Positions 27,099-36,136 of a DNA stretch of 64,000 nucleotides are shown piece by piece. Source of the DNA: an uncultured Euryhalocaulis sp. (GTDB taxonomy: Bacteria; Pseudomonadota; Alphaproteobacteria; Caulobacterales; Maricaulaceae); assembly GCA_913055605.1 (NCBI GenBank), contig CAJXKJ010000003.1, positions 1 to 64,000 on the forward strand. Direction: 5' to 3'. The translations under genes and the position numbers were made by a program. The notes below the pieces were generated by a model that was not told where the DNA came from, did not search any database, and saw only the letters and a list, made by a program, of their open reading frames with translations. The first letter of the stretch is position 1, and the number at the start of each line of letters is the position of its first letter.

Positions 27099-28165
27099 TC
27101 GCCGACCATCGACCAGTCGGCGGGCACGCCCGCCTCCACGTCGCGGGCGGCGGGGCGGCCCAATATCTCCTTCAGATGGCGCGGCGGCAGGCCGGCGCCC
27201 GGGCGGATGGAGCGGATATGGGCGGGGGTGATCGTCTCCCCTTTTTTCAGCGGCTTCACGACATAGAGGGAGCGGCGGAAGTTCAGGGTGGCTTCCTCGG
27301 ACGGGGAGATTTCGACCTGCGCCGAACCCAGCGCCGCGTGCGCCCCGCGCAGGGCGTCCACGAACTCCACCAGTTCCTGCTCTTCCAGCGAGAAGGCCGA
27401 ATCGACGCCGCCGTCGGCGCGTTTCAGGGTGAAATGCTTTTCGACCGCGACCGCGCCGAGCGCGGCGGCCAGGCGCGCGGCCTCCAGCCCCATCGTATGG
27501 TCGGACAGGCCGGCGAGGCAGCGATAGCGGTCGCGCAGATAGGGAATGCGGGCGAGGTTCGCCTCGCTGAGCGGGGTCGGATAGGCGCTGATACAGTGCA
27601 GCAACAGGATGTCGTGCGCTCCGGCGGCGCGCAGGACGCCCAGCGCCTCCCCGATCTCGGAATCATTGGCCATGCCGGTGGAGACGATGACGGGCTTGCC
27701 GGTCCGCCCGACCCGCTCCAGCAGGCCCCAGTCCACGATCTCGGCGCTGGCGATCTTGTAGGCGGGGGCGTCCAGCCCCTCCAGCATGTCCACGGCGCTG
27801 TCGTCGAACGGGCTGGAGAAGATTGTGATCCCGAGCTTGCGGGCGTGGGCGAACAACTCCGGGTGCCAGGCCCAGGGCGTGTGCGCCTCCTCGTACAGCT
27901 CGTGTAGGGTGCGGCCGTCCCACAGCCCGCCATGAATCTGGAATTCCGGCCGGCCGGAGCGGATGGTGATCGTGTCGGCGGTATAGGTCTGCAGCTTCAC
28001 CGCGTCGGCGCCGGCGGCGCGGGCGGCCTCGATCAGCGCCTTCGCCCGGCCGATATCGCCTTTGTGGTTGCCGCTCATCTCCGCGATCACATAGGGCGGG
28101 TGCGACGGGCCGATGGGGCGGCCGTCGATCGCCATGTCCGGGATCGGGGCGGGCGGCGTCTGCAT
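27095..28165 (-). CDS. pseI: Pseudaminic acid synthase
   Basis: Condenses 6-deoxy-AltdiNAc with phosphoenolpyruvate to pseudaminic acid. It has 356 residues with a NeuB TIM barrel (VIAEMSGNHKGDIGRAKALIEAARAAGADAVKLQTYTADTIT; ITIFSSPFDDSAVDML; LLHCISAYPTP; LSDHTMGLEAARLAAALGAVAVEKHFTLKR) and a C-terminal SAF domain (RRSLYVVKPLKKGETITPAHIRSIRPGAGLPP). The NHKGD and KHF motifs point to PseI over NeuB or LegI, as does the neighbouring pseG. Confidence 0.94.
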   Translation of the reverse strand: MQTPPAPIPDMAIDGRPIGPSHPPYVIAEMSGNHKGDIGRAKALIEAARAAGADAVKLQTYTADTITIRSGRPEFQIHGGLWDGRTLHELYEEAHTPWAWHPELFAHARKLGITIFSSPFDDSAVDMLEGLDAPAYKIASAEIVDWGLLERVGRTGKPVIVSTGMANDSEIGEALGVLRAAGAHDILLLHCISAYPTPLSEANLARIPYLRDRYRCLAGLSDHTMGLEAARLAAALGAVAVEKHFTLKRADGGVDSAFSLEEQELVEFVDALRGAHAALGSAQVEISPSEEATLNFRRSLYVVKPLKKGETITPAHIRSIRPGAGLPPRHLKEILGRPAARDVEAGVPADWSMVGE

Positions 28166-28174
28166 CGGCGCAGC

Positions 28175-29101
28175 CTAGCCTGAGTCGGCCCCGTTCGCGT
28201 CGTCCAGCAGGGCCTCGGCCAGCCGCGCCGCGCCGCGGCCGTCCAGCTCGGCGGGACCCGGCGTGGAAAGGCCGCCCTCCAGCGCCTGCATCACCATATC
28301 CGCGAACCGGTCCGCGTCGGGCGTATCCAGCGAGGGGACGCCATAATCCGCCGCGGCGCGGGCCTGCAGAATCTGGTCGGGCGCGTAGACATAGCCGACG
28401 CAGGGCAGGCCGGCGGTCAGCGCCTCCATGAAGGTCGTGCCGAGGCCGCCGGCGTAAAGCGTGGCGCGGCGCATGAAGGCGGCCATGTCGCCCATCGTGG
28501 CGGTGACATTGCCGGGCAGATCGGCGGCGGAGGGCCCCATGGCGCCGAGCGCCAGGTCGATCGGGCCGTCGAAGCGGCCGGCCAGCGCGCGCGCGGCCTC
28601 CAGCCCGAATTCTCCCGACACGCCGCCGCCGAAGCTGAGCAGCACGCGGGGCTGCGCCCGGTCGTTGTCGGCGCGCAGCGGCGCGAAGCCGGGGCGCAGG
28701 GGAATCCAGGCCGGGCCCATGATCCGCCGCGACGCCGGATAGGCCGAATAATCACAAGCGTCGGCATAAAGCTGGAAATTGATGACGACGTCGCAGGGGC
28801 GCGGCCGGTCGGCGGTGTCGTCGATCAGGGCGGTCAGGCGCGCGGCCTGCGCGAAGGGCGCGGCCTGTTCCGGCGTGATGCGATAGCCGTCGATGATGAG
28901 GAGGTCGTTCGTGGGCGCCGTATCCTGCGCCAATGCGGCGGGGAATTCCGTCACTTCGCCCATACAGTCCGGCGTGGTGAGGGCGAAGCGCACGGACGCG
29001 CCACGCGCGGCCATCTGGCGGGCCAGTTCGCGCGAACGGCTCCAATGCCCCATGCCGAGCGTCGGGCCGCACTGGATTAAAAACAGGACGTCGCGGGTCA
29101 C
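28175..29101 (-). CDS. pseG: UDP-2,4-diacetamido-2,4,6-trideoxy-altropyranose hydrolase
   Basis: Removes UDP from the altropyranose intermediate before PseI. A GT-B-like fold of 308 residues. The start is GTG 29101, overlapping the HAD stop by GTGA, giving MTRDVLFLIQCGPTLGMGHWSRSRELARQM with the GxGHxxRS glycine loop. RVLLSFGGGVSGEFGLEAARAL and LYAGGLGTTFMEALTAGLPCVGYVYAPDQ are the C-terminal half motifs. A longer frame upstream reads arginine-rich and unconserved residues. Confidence 0.9.
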   Translation of the reverse strand: MTRDVLFLIQCGPTLGMGHWSRSRELARQMAARGASVRFALTTPDCMGEVTEFPAALAQDTAPTNDLLIIDGYRITPEQAAPFAQAARLTALIDDTADRPRPCDVVINFQLYADACDYSAYPASRRIMGPAWIPLRPGFAPLRADNDRAQPRVLLSFGGGVSGEFGLEAARALAGRFDGPIDLALGAMGPSAADLPGNVTATMGDMAAFMRRATLYAGGLGTTFMEALTAGLPCVGYVYAPDQILQARAAADYGVPSLDTPDADRFADMVMQALEGGLSTPGPAELDGRGAARLAEALLDDANGADSG

Positions 29102-29760
29102 AGTGTCTTCAGCGCTTCGGGAAGATCGGCGAAGGCGGCCACGCGCAGGGCGGGGGCCGGCCCGGCTTCCACATCCGTGAACCGGCCGGTCAGGACGCGC
29201 ACGAACGGCGCGCCGAACGCTTCTGCCGCGCCGCCGTCCAGATAGGGGTCGTCGCCGACGATCAGGCACTCGCCGGGCGCGGCGTCCAGCGCCTGCGCCG
29301 CTTTCGCGAAGCCGCCGGGGGCGGGCTTGCGGCAGGATTCGTCGTCCCAGCAGAACACGATCTCGTCCACGCGCTCGACGAGGCGCAGGGCGGCGGCCTT
29401 GGTGCGCTGCATCCGGGAGAGGCCGTCGGTGACCACGGCGATTCGATAGCGTTCGCGCAGGATTTCCAGCGCCTCCGCCGCGCCGGGATAGAAACGCAGA
29501 GCCGGGGCGTGGGTGCGGTAGGCCTCCAGCATTTCGGAGACCGGGGCGGGCGCGATTCCGAACCAGGCGCAGGCGCGGTCGAAGGCGCCGGTGCGGCCCA
29601 TGCGGCGATGCTCGTAGCGCAGGCGGGCCAACGCGTCCTCGGTGTCCAGCCCGGTCTCGGCGGCCAGCGCCAGGGCGGCGGCGCGCAGGCCGCTGTCCAC
29701 CCATGCGCTTTCGGGGAACAGCGTGTCGTCCAGATCGATCAGCAGCGCTTTGGCGGTCAT
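29098..29760 (-). CDS. HAD-superfamily hydrolase in the pse operon
   Basis: A 220-residue phosphatase-type HAD protein. DLDDTLFPES near residue 9 is motif I (nucleophile Asp), VVTDG near 112 is motif II, and RKPAPGGFAKAAQAL plus VGDDPYLDGGAAEAFGAPFVRVL are motifs III and IV. It is translationally coupled to both neighbours. HAD phosphatases recur in nonulosonic-acid loci next to ATP-grasp proteins; the substrate here is unknown. Confidence 0.85.
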   Translation of the reverse strand: MTAKALLIDLDDTLFPESAWVDSGLRAAALALAAETGLDTEDALARLRYEHRRMGRTGAFDRACAWFGIAPAPVSEMLEAYRTHAPALRFYPGAAEALEILRERYRIAVVTDGLSRMQRTKAAALRLVERVDEIVFCWDDESCRKPAPGGFAKAAQALDAAPGECLIVGDDPYLDGGAAEAFGAPFVRVLTGRFTDVEAGPAPALRVAAFADLPEALKTL

Positions 29761-30728
29761 GAGACGGCGACCCCCGGAACGCCCGAGCCAGGAACGATGG
29801 TGTCGTGGTCGGTGCGGTACAGCGTGGCGCCGGAATCGATGGGCCGGGGCGTGAAGGCGTCTTCGTCGCCGGCCAGCATCTGCAGCAGGCGGCGTGGGGA
29901 ATCGAGGCCGGCGGCGATGCTGAGAGCCGAGGCGCCGCCGAAGCGCGGATTGATCTCGATCAGCAGCGGCCCGACCTCCGGATGCAGGAAAGCTTGGACC
30001 GTGTTGTGCCCGACCAGGCCGAGCGCGGCGCCCAGGCGCATCGCCACGCGCATCGCCTTCGGCGCGTCGACCACGCGGGTTACTTTGGATTCGCCGGCGA
30101 CGACCAGAACCCGCTCCCGCGCCACGGCCTGGACCGGGCGGCCGCCGTCCAGGTCCATCAGCAGGTCGACGGTCAGCTCCGGCGCCTCCACGAAGGGGTG
30201 CAGCAGATCGTCCGGGCCGAGCGAGGCCAGCTCCGCCTTCGTGTTGATCCGGCGCGCGCCCTTGCCGGCGGAGCCGGTGACCGGGCGGGCGAACATCGGG
30301 AATTCGAGGGCCGGGTCGGCGGGATCAAGGATCGGGATCGAGGGATAGCCGTAACGCTCCAGCATGCGGGTGAAATCGCGCTTGTCCTGACAGGCGCGCA
30401 CGGTTTCGGGCGAGGGGACCAGGACGCGCACGCCCTTTTCCTCGAACAGCGGGCGGTGGGCGGCGAAGAAGGGCAGCTCCCCGTCGCGGGTCGGCACGAT
30501 CAGCGCCACGCCACGCGCGCCGCACACCGCCAGCAGCTGTTCGAGCGCGCCCGGCTCGTCGGTGCGCTTCAGCTGGACGAAGCCGTCGGACTCCTGCGCC
30601 GCGGGGCAGGACTCGGCGCAGTCGGCGGTCAGCACCTTCGCCTCGCCCCCCAGCGCGGCGCGGAAGGCGCGCACCAGCGGGATTTTCGCCGCGGCGCTGG
30701 TGATCAGGACATTGCGAAGAGCGGCCAT
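29757..30728 (-). CDS. ATP-grasp ligase-like protein in the pse operon
   Basis: A 323-residue ATP-grasp protein. The N-terminal NVLITSAAAKIPLVRAFRAAL is a Rossmann-like part, ACQDKRDFTRMLERYGYPSIPI opens the ATP-grasp domain, FPMFARPVTGSAGKGARRI is the nucleotide loop, and LLIEINPRFGGASALSIAAG carries the metal residues. Such proteins form amide bonds from a carboxylate and an amine. Given the seemingly absent pseH, it might acylate the 4-amino sugar with an unusual acid, but that is only inference. Confidence 0.85.
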   Translation of the reverse strand: MAALRNVLITSAAAKIPLVRAFRAALGGEAKVLTADCAESCPAAQESDGFVQLKRTDEPGALEQLLAVCGARGVALIVPTRDGELPFFAAHRPLFEEKGVRVLVPSPETVRACQDKRDFTRMLERYGYPSIPILDPADPALEFPMFARPVTGSAGKGARRINTKAELASLGPDDLLHPFVEAPELTVDLLMDLDGGRPVQAVARERVLVVAGESKVTRVVDAPKAMRVAMRLGAALGLVGHNTVQAFLHPEVGPLLIEINPRFGGASALSIAAGLDSPRRLLQMLAGDEDAFTPRPIDSGATLYRTDHDTIVPGSGVPGVAVS

Positions 30729-30741
30729 CGCGCGCTCCCTG

Positions 30742-32031
30742 CTAGCTGCGGACGCGGAACAGCGGAACCAGCGGCGGGGTCTTCAGGCTGCGCCGCACGT
30801 CGCCGGACTCGATCGATGCGGCCAGCGTGGCGAACACCGCATCATATTCGCCCAGCGCCGCGTCGATCACGTCGTCGCCATGGGCGTGGGACAGGAAATG
30901 GAGGCCGATATTGAGGATGCCGCGCGCCGCGCATTCCTGAATCCACAGCGTCTTCAGGTCCAGCGTCTGGGCGCCCGGCTCTTCGGTGATGGTGATCAGC
31001 GTCCAGCTCGGCTGGCCGGCGATGGAGATGCGCTGCGACAGGCCGTGCTTTTCGATCAGGCTGGTGAAGCCGTCGATCAGCGTCGAGCCCGTGCGGACCA
31101 GATGGGCGGGAACGTCCTCTTTCCGGTTCTTGTCGACGCAGGCGATGGAGGCGGCCAGCGACACGGCCTCGCCGCCCATGGTGAAGCTGAAGAACACCTC
31201 CTCCATCAGCGCCATCAGGTCGGCGCGGCCGGCGACGGCGGAGACCGGGAAGCCGTTGCCCAGCCCCTTGCCGAGCGCGCAGAGGTCCGGCGTGACGCCG
31301 AGAAAGGCCTGGGCGGAGCCGCCGGGATAGCGAAAGCCGGTCACGACCTCGTCGAACACCAGCAGCGCGCCGTGCGCGGCGGTCAAATCCTTCACCTTCT
31401 GCAGGAAGCCGTCGCGCGGCGGGTCGAAGGCGATCGGCTCCAGGATCACGCAGGCGTATTCGCCCGGGTGTTCGGCGAGCAGCGCCTCCAGCGAGGCGAT
31501 GTCGTTGTATTTGAAGCCGCTAGTGAGGGCGCGCGTGGCCTGCGGCACGCCGTCATGGCGCGCGGTGGAGCCGATATACCAGTCCTGCCAGCCGTGATAG
31601 CCGCACACCGCGATGCGGTCGCGCTTGGTGAAGGCGCGGGCCAGGCGGACGCAGCCGGCCGTGGCGTCCGACCCGTTCTTTCCGAAGCGAACTTTCTCGG
31701 CGCAGGGGATGGCGGCCACGATCCGCTCGGCCAGCTCCGCCTCCAGCGGCGAGGCCAGCGAGAACAGCGTGCCTTTTTCCAGCTGCGCCGCGGCGGCGGC
31801 GTTCACGTCCGGGTCGGCATAGCCCAGCGTGACCGCGCCCAGGCCGCAGACGAAATCGATATAGCGGTTGCCGTCGAGGTCGAAGAGATAGGGGCCTTCG
31901 CCGCGCTCTGCGAACAGCGGCGCGGCGCCGACCGGAAGCTGGGTCTTCGACTTGGAAAAGGTCTGCGAGCCGAGCGGAACGGTGCGCAGCGCGCGTTCGA
32001 GGAATTCGGAAGAGCCCTGGTAGCGGTTCAT
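30742..32031 (-). CDS. Class III aminotransferase, glutamate-1-semialdehyde-aminomutase-like
   Basis: A 429-residue PLP enzyme. GLGAVTLGYADPDVNAAAAAQLEKG, VRFGKNGSDATAGCVRLARAFT, VFDEVVTGFRY and CALGKGLGNGFPVSAVAGR (Schiff-base Lys) give the class III fold. Its sequence resembles glutamate-1-semialdehyde aminomutase, but the operon context (pse genes, glmS) argues against a haem role. It may aminate a small carboxylic acid or sugar intermediate. Its stop lies 14 bases upstream of the ATP-grasp start, and it is coupled to glmS. Confidence 0.85.
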   Translation of the reverse strand: MNRYQGSSEFLERALRTVPLGSQTFSKSKTQLPVGAAPLFAERGEGPYLFDLDGNRYIDFVCGLGAVTLGYADPDVNAAAAAQLEKGTLFSLASPLEAELAERIVAAIPCAEKVRFGKNGSDATAGCVRLARAFTKRDRIAVCGYHGWQDWYIGSTARHDGVPQATRALTSGFKYNDIASLEALLAEHPGEYACVILEPIAFDPPRDGFLQKVKDLTAAHGALLVFDEVVTGFRYPGGSAQAFLGVTPDLCALGKGLGNGFPVSAVAGRADLMALMEEVFFSFTMGGEAVSLAASIACVDKNRKEDVPAHLVRTGSTLIDGFTSLIEKHGLSQRISIAGQPSWTLITITEEPGAQTLDLKTLWIQECAARGILNIGLHFLSHAHGDDVIDAALGEYDAVFATLAASIESGDVRRSLKTPPLVPLFRVRS

Positions 32032-33842
32032 TCGACGGTGACGGATTTGGCCAGGTTGCGCGGCTGGTCCACGTCCGTCCCCTTATGCACGGCGGTGTGA
32101 TAGGCGAGCAGCTGGATCGGCGCGGCGTAGACCAGTGGCGCCAGCAGCGTGGTGCATTCGGGCACCTGGATTTTCGCGGCGGCGGCGTCGCCCACCGCGT
32201 CCAGCCCGGCCTGGTCGGAAATCAGGATCACATAGGCGCCGCGCGCCGCGACCTCCTGAATATTCGAGGCGGTCTTGTCGAACAGCGAATTGTGCGGGGC
32301 GACGACGACGACCGGCGTGCCGTCCTCGATAAGCGCGATGGGGCCGTGCTTCAGCTCCCCGGCCGCGTAGCCCTCGGCATGGAGATAGGAAATCTCCTTC
32401 AGCTTCAGCGCGCCTTCCAGGGCCATCGGATACATGGTGGCGCGGCCGAGATAGAGCACCTGGTCGGCGTGCATCAGTTCGCCGGCGATCACCTTGATCT
32501 GGTCCTCGACCTTCAGCGCGGCGTTCATCAGCGAGGGCGCGCCCAGCAGAGCGCGGGTCATCTCCGCCTCGCGGTCCGCGTCGATGCGGCCGCGGGCGCG
32601 GGCCGCGCCGATGGTGAGACAGGCCAGCGCCGCGACCTGACAGGTGAAGGCCTTGGTGGAGGCGACGCCGATCTCCGGCCCCGCCAGGGTCGGCATCACC
32701 ACGTCGGCCTCCCGCGCGATGGAGGAGTCCGGGACATTGACGATGGCCAGCGTCTTCAGCCCGCGCTCCTTGCAATAGCAGAGCGCAGCCAGCGTATCGG
32801 CGGTCTCCCCGGACTGGGAGATGAAGACGGCCAGCGTGTCGCCCGCCAGCGCCGGTTCGCGGTAGCGGAACTCGCTGGCGATATCGATCTCGGTCGGCAT
32901 GCCGGCGTGCCGCTCCAGCCAGTAGCGGCCGACCTGGCCGGCATAGGAGGCGGTGCCGCAGGCCGCGATGGTGATGCGCGAGAATTGCGACAGATCCAGC
33001 CCGTCCGGCAGGCAGACCGCGCCGCTGGACGCATCGACATAGCGCGACAGGGTGCGGCCCACGACTTCCGGCTGTTCGTGGATCTCCTTGATCATGAAGT
33101 GGGCGTGATTGCCCTTGGTCATCAGGGCGGCGTGCGGCGCGTGGGTGACCGGGCGCGCGACCTCCCGCCCTTTGGCGAAGATGCGCGGGCCGTCCGGCGT
33201 GCAGACGGCCAGGTCGTCGTCCTCCAGATAGATCACCCGCTGGGTGAGGGGGGCGAGCGCCAGCGCGTCGGAGCCCAGATACGTCTCCCCCTTGCCGAGG
33301 CCGACGGCCAGCGGCGGGCCGCGCCGGGCGCCGATCAGCAGGTCCGGCTCGTCGGCGAACATCACCACGATGGCGAAGGCGCCCTCCATCTCCGCCAGCG
33401 CCGCCTCGACGGCGGCCTGGGGCGCCATGCCCGACTCGCGATGGCTGGCGACCAGATGGGCGATGACCTCGGAATCGGTCTGGGTCGCGAAATGCCGGCC
33501 GGCCCCGGTCAGGCGGTCCTTCAGCTCGCGAAAATTCTCGATAATGCCGTTATGGACGACGGCCACGGCGCCCGCGACATGGGGGTGGGCGTTGTTCTCG
33601 GTGGGCGCGCCATGGGTGGCCCAGCGCGTGTGGCCGATGCCGGTGGTCCCGTCGGCGGGGTCGGCGCGCCAGGCGGCCTCCATCTGGCCGATCTTGCCGG
33701 CGGCGCGGCGGCGCGCGATGGCGCCCCCGCTCAGCACGGCCAGGCCCGTGGAATCGTATCCCCGGTATTCGACCCGGCGCAGCCCCTCGATCAGGCGCTC
33801 GGCGACCGGCTCCTTGCCGACGATTCCGATAATTCCGCACAT
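32028..33842 (-). CDS. glmS: Glucosamine-fructose-6-phosphate aminotransferase (isomerizing)
   Basis: Makes glucosamine-6-phosphate, the source of UDP-GlcNAc. Length is 604 residues. Cys2 of MCGIIGIVG is the glutaminase nucleophile, followed by RVEYRGYDSTG, a glutaminase domain to ~residue 240, and two SIS isomerase domains (SGETADTLAALCYCKERGLKTLA near 340; YLGRATMYPMALEGALKLKEISYLHAEGY near 467). The end PRNLAKSVTVE is canonical. Placement inside the pse operon suggests it feeds the UDP-GlcNAc precursor of PseB. It could also be the cell's general glmS. Confidence 0.97.
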   Translation of the reverse strand: MCGIIGIVGKEPVAERLIEGLRRVEYRGYDSTGLAVLSGGAIARRRAAGKIGQMEAAWRADPADGTTGIGHTRWATHGAPTENNAHPHVAGAVAVVHNGIIENFRELKDRLTGAGRHFATQTDSEVIAHLVASHRESGMAPQAAVEAALAEMEGAFAIVVMFADEPDLLIGARRGPPLAVGLGKGETYLGSDALALAPLTQRVIYLEDDDLAVCTPDGPRIFAKGREVARPVTHAPHAALMTKGNHAHFMIKEIHEQPEVVGRTLSRYVDASSGAVCLPDGLDLSQFSRITIAACGTASYAGQVGRYWLERHAGMPTEIDIASEFRYREPALAGDTLAVFISQSGETADTLAALCYCKERGLKTLAIVNVPDSSIAREADVVMPTLAGPEIGVASTKAFTCQVAALACLTIGAARARGRIDADREAEMTRALLGAPSLMNAALKVEDQIKVIAGELMHADQVLYLGRATMYPMALEGALKLKEISYLHAEGYAAGELKHGPIALIEDGTPVVVVAPHNSLFDKTASNIQEVAARGAYVILISDQAGLDAVGDAAAAKIQVPECTTLLAPLVYAAPIQLLAYHTAVHKGTDVDQPRNLAKSVTVE

Positions 33843-33887
33843 GAACCCGCTTCCCCGAGATTCGCCCCGCCAGTCTACAGCAGGATT

Positions 33888-34877
33888 CTACAGCACAGCC
33901 GGGTTAACGCCGCGACCCGCCGCGCCAGTCCCGCCGCGCCAGTCCATCTGGAGACGCAACACGGCCAGCGCCTGATCGATCCCGGTGACCGGCGGCGCGC
34001 CGGCGGCGATGTCGGCCAGCACGCGGGCGGCCTGGGCCGCATACATGTCGTTCAGATCCTCGGATGCGTCGGCGGTCTCCGCATCCGGCTGGCCGGGCAG
34101 GTGCAGGCGCACCGCGCCATCTTGAAGGTCCCATTCGATCGTCCCGCCGTCGCCGCTGATATGATAGCGGCGGCGGGGGATGCGCTGGATGTAATCGGTC
34201 AGCAGCACGCCTAGCGCGCCGGATTCGAAGCGCAGCGCGCAGGCCGCCACGTCTTCGGTTTCGATCTCCAGCGCGCCGCTATGGGCGACATGGCCGGTCA
34301 GCGAGGCCGGGCCCAGCAGCCAGGTCAGCAGGTCCAGCTCATGCGTATCCAGCACCGCGCCGCCGGCCTGGTCGGCGCGGGCGGCGTACATGCGGCGATA
34401 ATCCTCATAGGGGTGCCAGTCGGGCAGCCAGCCGCCGGCGATGACGCTGGCCCCGGTGACGCGCCCGATCCGCCCGGAATCCAGCCAGGACTTCATCGCG
34501 CTGAAGGCGGCGTGGAATTTCCAGTTGCTGCCCATATGCAGCCAGGCGCCGCGCTTGATCACCGCGCGCGCCATCATGTCGGCGTCGGCAAGATCGCTGG
34601 CCAGCGGCTTTTCCACCATGACGGCGCAGCGATGGGTCATGGCGCGGATCGCCTGGTCGGCGTGGAAGACATTGGGGCTGCAGACCACCGCCATGTCCGG
34701 CCCCTCCGCATAGGCGGCGTCCTCCGTCTCGAAGGTCTGGCCGCCGGTTTCGGATTCGAACCGGGCGCGGCGGTCGGCGCTGGGGTCGAAACCCAGGATC
34801 GCGTCCGCCCCGGCGGCGCGAAAGCAGCGCGCATGGCGCCGGCCGATCGAGCCGAGGCCAAGGATCAGAATTTTCAT
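33888..34877 (-). CDS. Gfo/Idh/MocA family oxidoreductase in the pse operon
   Basis: A 329-residue NAD(P)-dependent oxidoreductase. The Rossmann start KILILGLGSIGRRHARCFRAAG, VVCSPNVFHADQAIRAM and the EKPLASDL loop (MVEKP) are all present, with the C-terminal half typical of the family. The substrate is unknown. It is coupled by ATGA to pseC upstream, so it may act on a sugar intermediate or side group of the nonulosonic acid. Confidence 0.85.
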   Translation of the reverse strand: MKILILGLGSIGRRHARCFRAAGADAILGFDPSADRRARFESETGGQTFETEDAAYAEGPDMAVVCSPNVFHADQAIRAMTHRCAVMVEKPLASDLADADMMARAVIKRGAWLHMGSNWKFHAAFSAMKSWLDSGRIGRVTGASVIAGGWLPDWHPYEDYRRMYAARADQAGGAVLDTHELDLLTWLLGPASLTGHVAHSGALEIETEDVAACALRFESGALGVLLTDYIQRIPRRRYHISGDGGTIEWDLQDGAVRLHLPGQPDAETADASEDLNDMYAAQAARVLADIAAGAPPVTGIDQALAVLRLQMDWRGGTGAAGRGVNPAVL

Positions 34878-36136
34878 CCGGGACTCTGGCCGGGGATCGG
34901 GCGCCCCAGCGCCCGGGCCAGCGCGCCGACGGCGCGCGCGGCGTCGTCCTCACTCATGCCGGGGAAGCAGGGCAGGGTCAGGGCCTGGGCGTAATAGTCC
35001 TCGGCGTTCGGGAAACGCGCCTCGGCGCGGGGGAAGGCCGGCCGCCGCCATGGATGGCGGTAGAGCGGGATGTAATGGACCTGCGTGCCGACACCCTCGG
35101 CGCGCATGGCGGCCATCACGTCCGCGCGGCTGCGCCTGGCCCCGGCGAAATCGACGCGGACGGCGTAGAGGTGGTGGGCGGAGCGGGCGCGCATGGCCGG
35201 GTCGGCCTGCACGGGAGACACCCCGTCCAGCCCCGCCAGCATCCGGTCGTACCAGGACGCGATGTCCCTGCGCCGTTCGGTGAAGTCGTCCAGCCGCGTC
35301 AGCTGGGACGCGCCCAGGGCGGCCGCGATGTCGGTCATGCGGTAATTGAAGCCCAGCGCGTGCTGCTCATAAATCCAGGGGCCGCGCTCGGCGCCGATGA
35401 AATGCTCGGGATCGCGCTCCATGCCGTGATTGCGCAAGAGGCGCAGGCGGCGGGCGAATTCGTCGTCGTCGGTGGTGACCGCGCCGCCTTCGCCGGCGGT
35501 GATCGGCTTTACCGGGTGGAAGCTGAAACAGGTCATGGCGGCGGCCCCGCCGGACCCGACTTTGGAGCCGTCCGGGCGCGTTCCGCCGAGGGCGTGGCAG
35601 CCGTCCTCGATAATCGTGCGGCCCTGCGCGGCGGCGCGGAAATCGGCGTCCAGCGCCGACAGGCCGGCATAGGCGACCGGGATCACCGCGCGGCAGTCCG
35701 GCGTGGCGTCCAGATAGGCGGACAGCGCATCCGGGGAGAGGGACAGCGTGTCCGCGTCCACGTCCGCGAGGTCGGCGCGGGCGCCGGCATAGTCGATGCA
35801 GTTGGCGCTGGCCGCGAAGGTGATGGGCTGGGTCACCGCCGAGAAACCGGGGCCGAGGCCGGCGGCCAGACAGGCCAGGTGCAAAGCGGCGGTGCCGGAA
35901 TTGACCGCCACGGCGTGCTTCGCGCCGACATAGTCCGCCAGCGCCGCCTCGAACCGCGGCACGGCGGGACCCTGGGTCAGCAGATCGCCGCGCAGAACCT
36001 CCAGCACGGCGGCGATGTCGGCCTCGTTCAGGCTCTGGCGGCCATAGGGCAGGAAGTCGTCCGCAGCCGGGGCGGGACTGGAAGCCGGGGCCGGCTCCGA
36101 TGCAAGCGGGAGCGCGCGGGCGCTATTCGTCGACAA
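34874..36136 (-). CDS. pseC: UDP-4-amino-4,6-dideoxy-N-acetyl-beta-L-altrosamine transaminase
   Basis: PLP aminotransferase, second step of pseudaminic acid synthesis, 420 residues. DFLPYGRQSLNEADIAAV is the typical beginning, SGTAALHLACLAAGLG the PLP-phosphate region, and CFSFHPVKPITAGEGGAV holds the Schiff-base Lys. A ~25-residue Ala/Pro/Ser N-terminal extension precedes the core. The only start ahead of it is TTG 36136, overlapping pseB by 14 bases; a start nearer the DFLPYGRQ core would suit family length but is not evident. Confidence 0.93.
   Translation of the reverse strand: MSTNSARALPLASEPAPASSPAPAADDFLPYGRQSLNEADIAAVLEVLRGDLLTQGPAVPRFEAALADYVGAKHAVAVNSGTAALHLACLAAGLGPGFSAVTQPITFAASANCIDYAGARADLADVDADTLSLSPDALSAYLDATPDCRAVIPVAYAGLSALDADFRAAAQGRTIIEDGCHALGGTRPDGSKVGSGGAAAMTCFSFHPVKPITAGEGGAVTTDDDEFARRLRLLRNHGMERDPEHFIGAERGPWIYEQHALGFNYRMTDIAAALGASQLTRLDDFTERRRDIASWYDRMLAGLDGVSPVQADPAMRARSAHHLYAVRVDFAGARRSRADVMAAMRAEGVGTQVHYIPLYRHPWRRPAFPRAEARFPNAEDYYAQALTLPCFPGMSEDDAARAVGALARALGRPIPGQSPG

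Noticed and set aside
30742-32031. hemL (haem synthesis) assignment
   Set aside because: Similarity to glutamate-1-semialdehyde aminomutase is general; the gene is inside and coupled to a pse operon.
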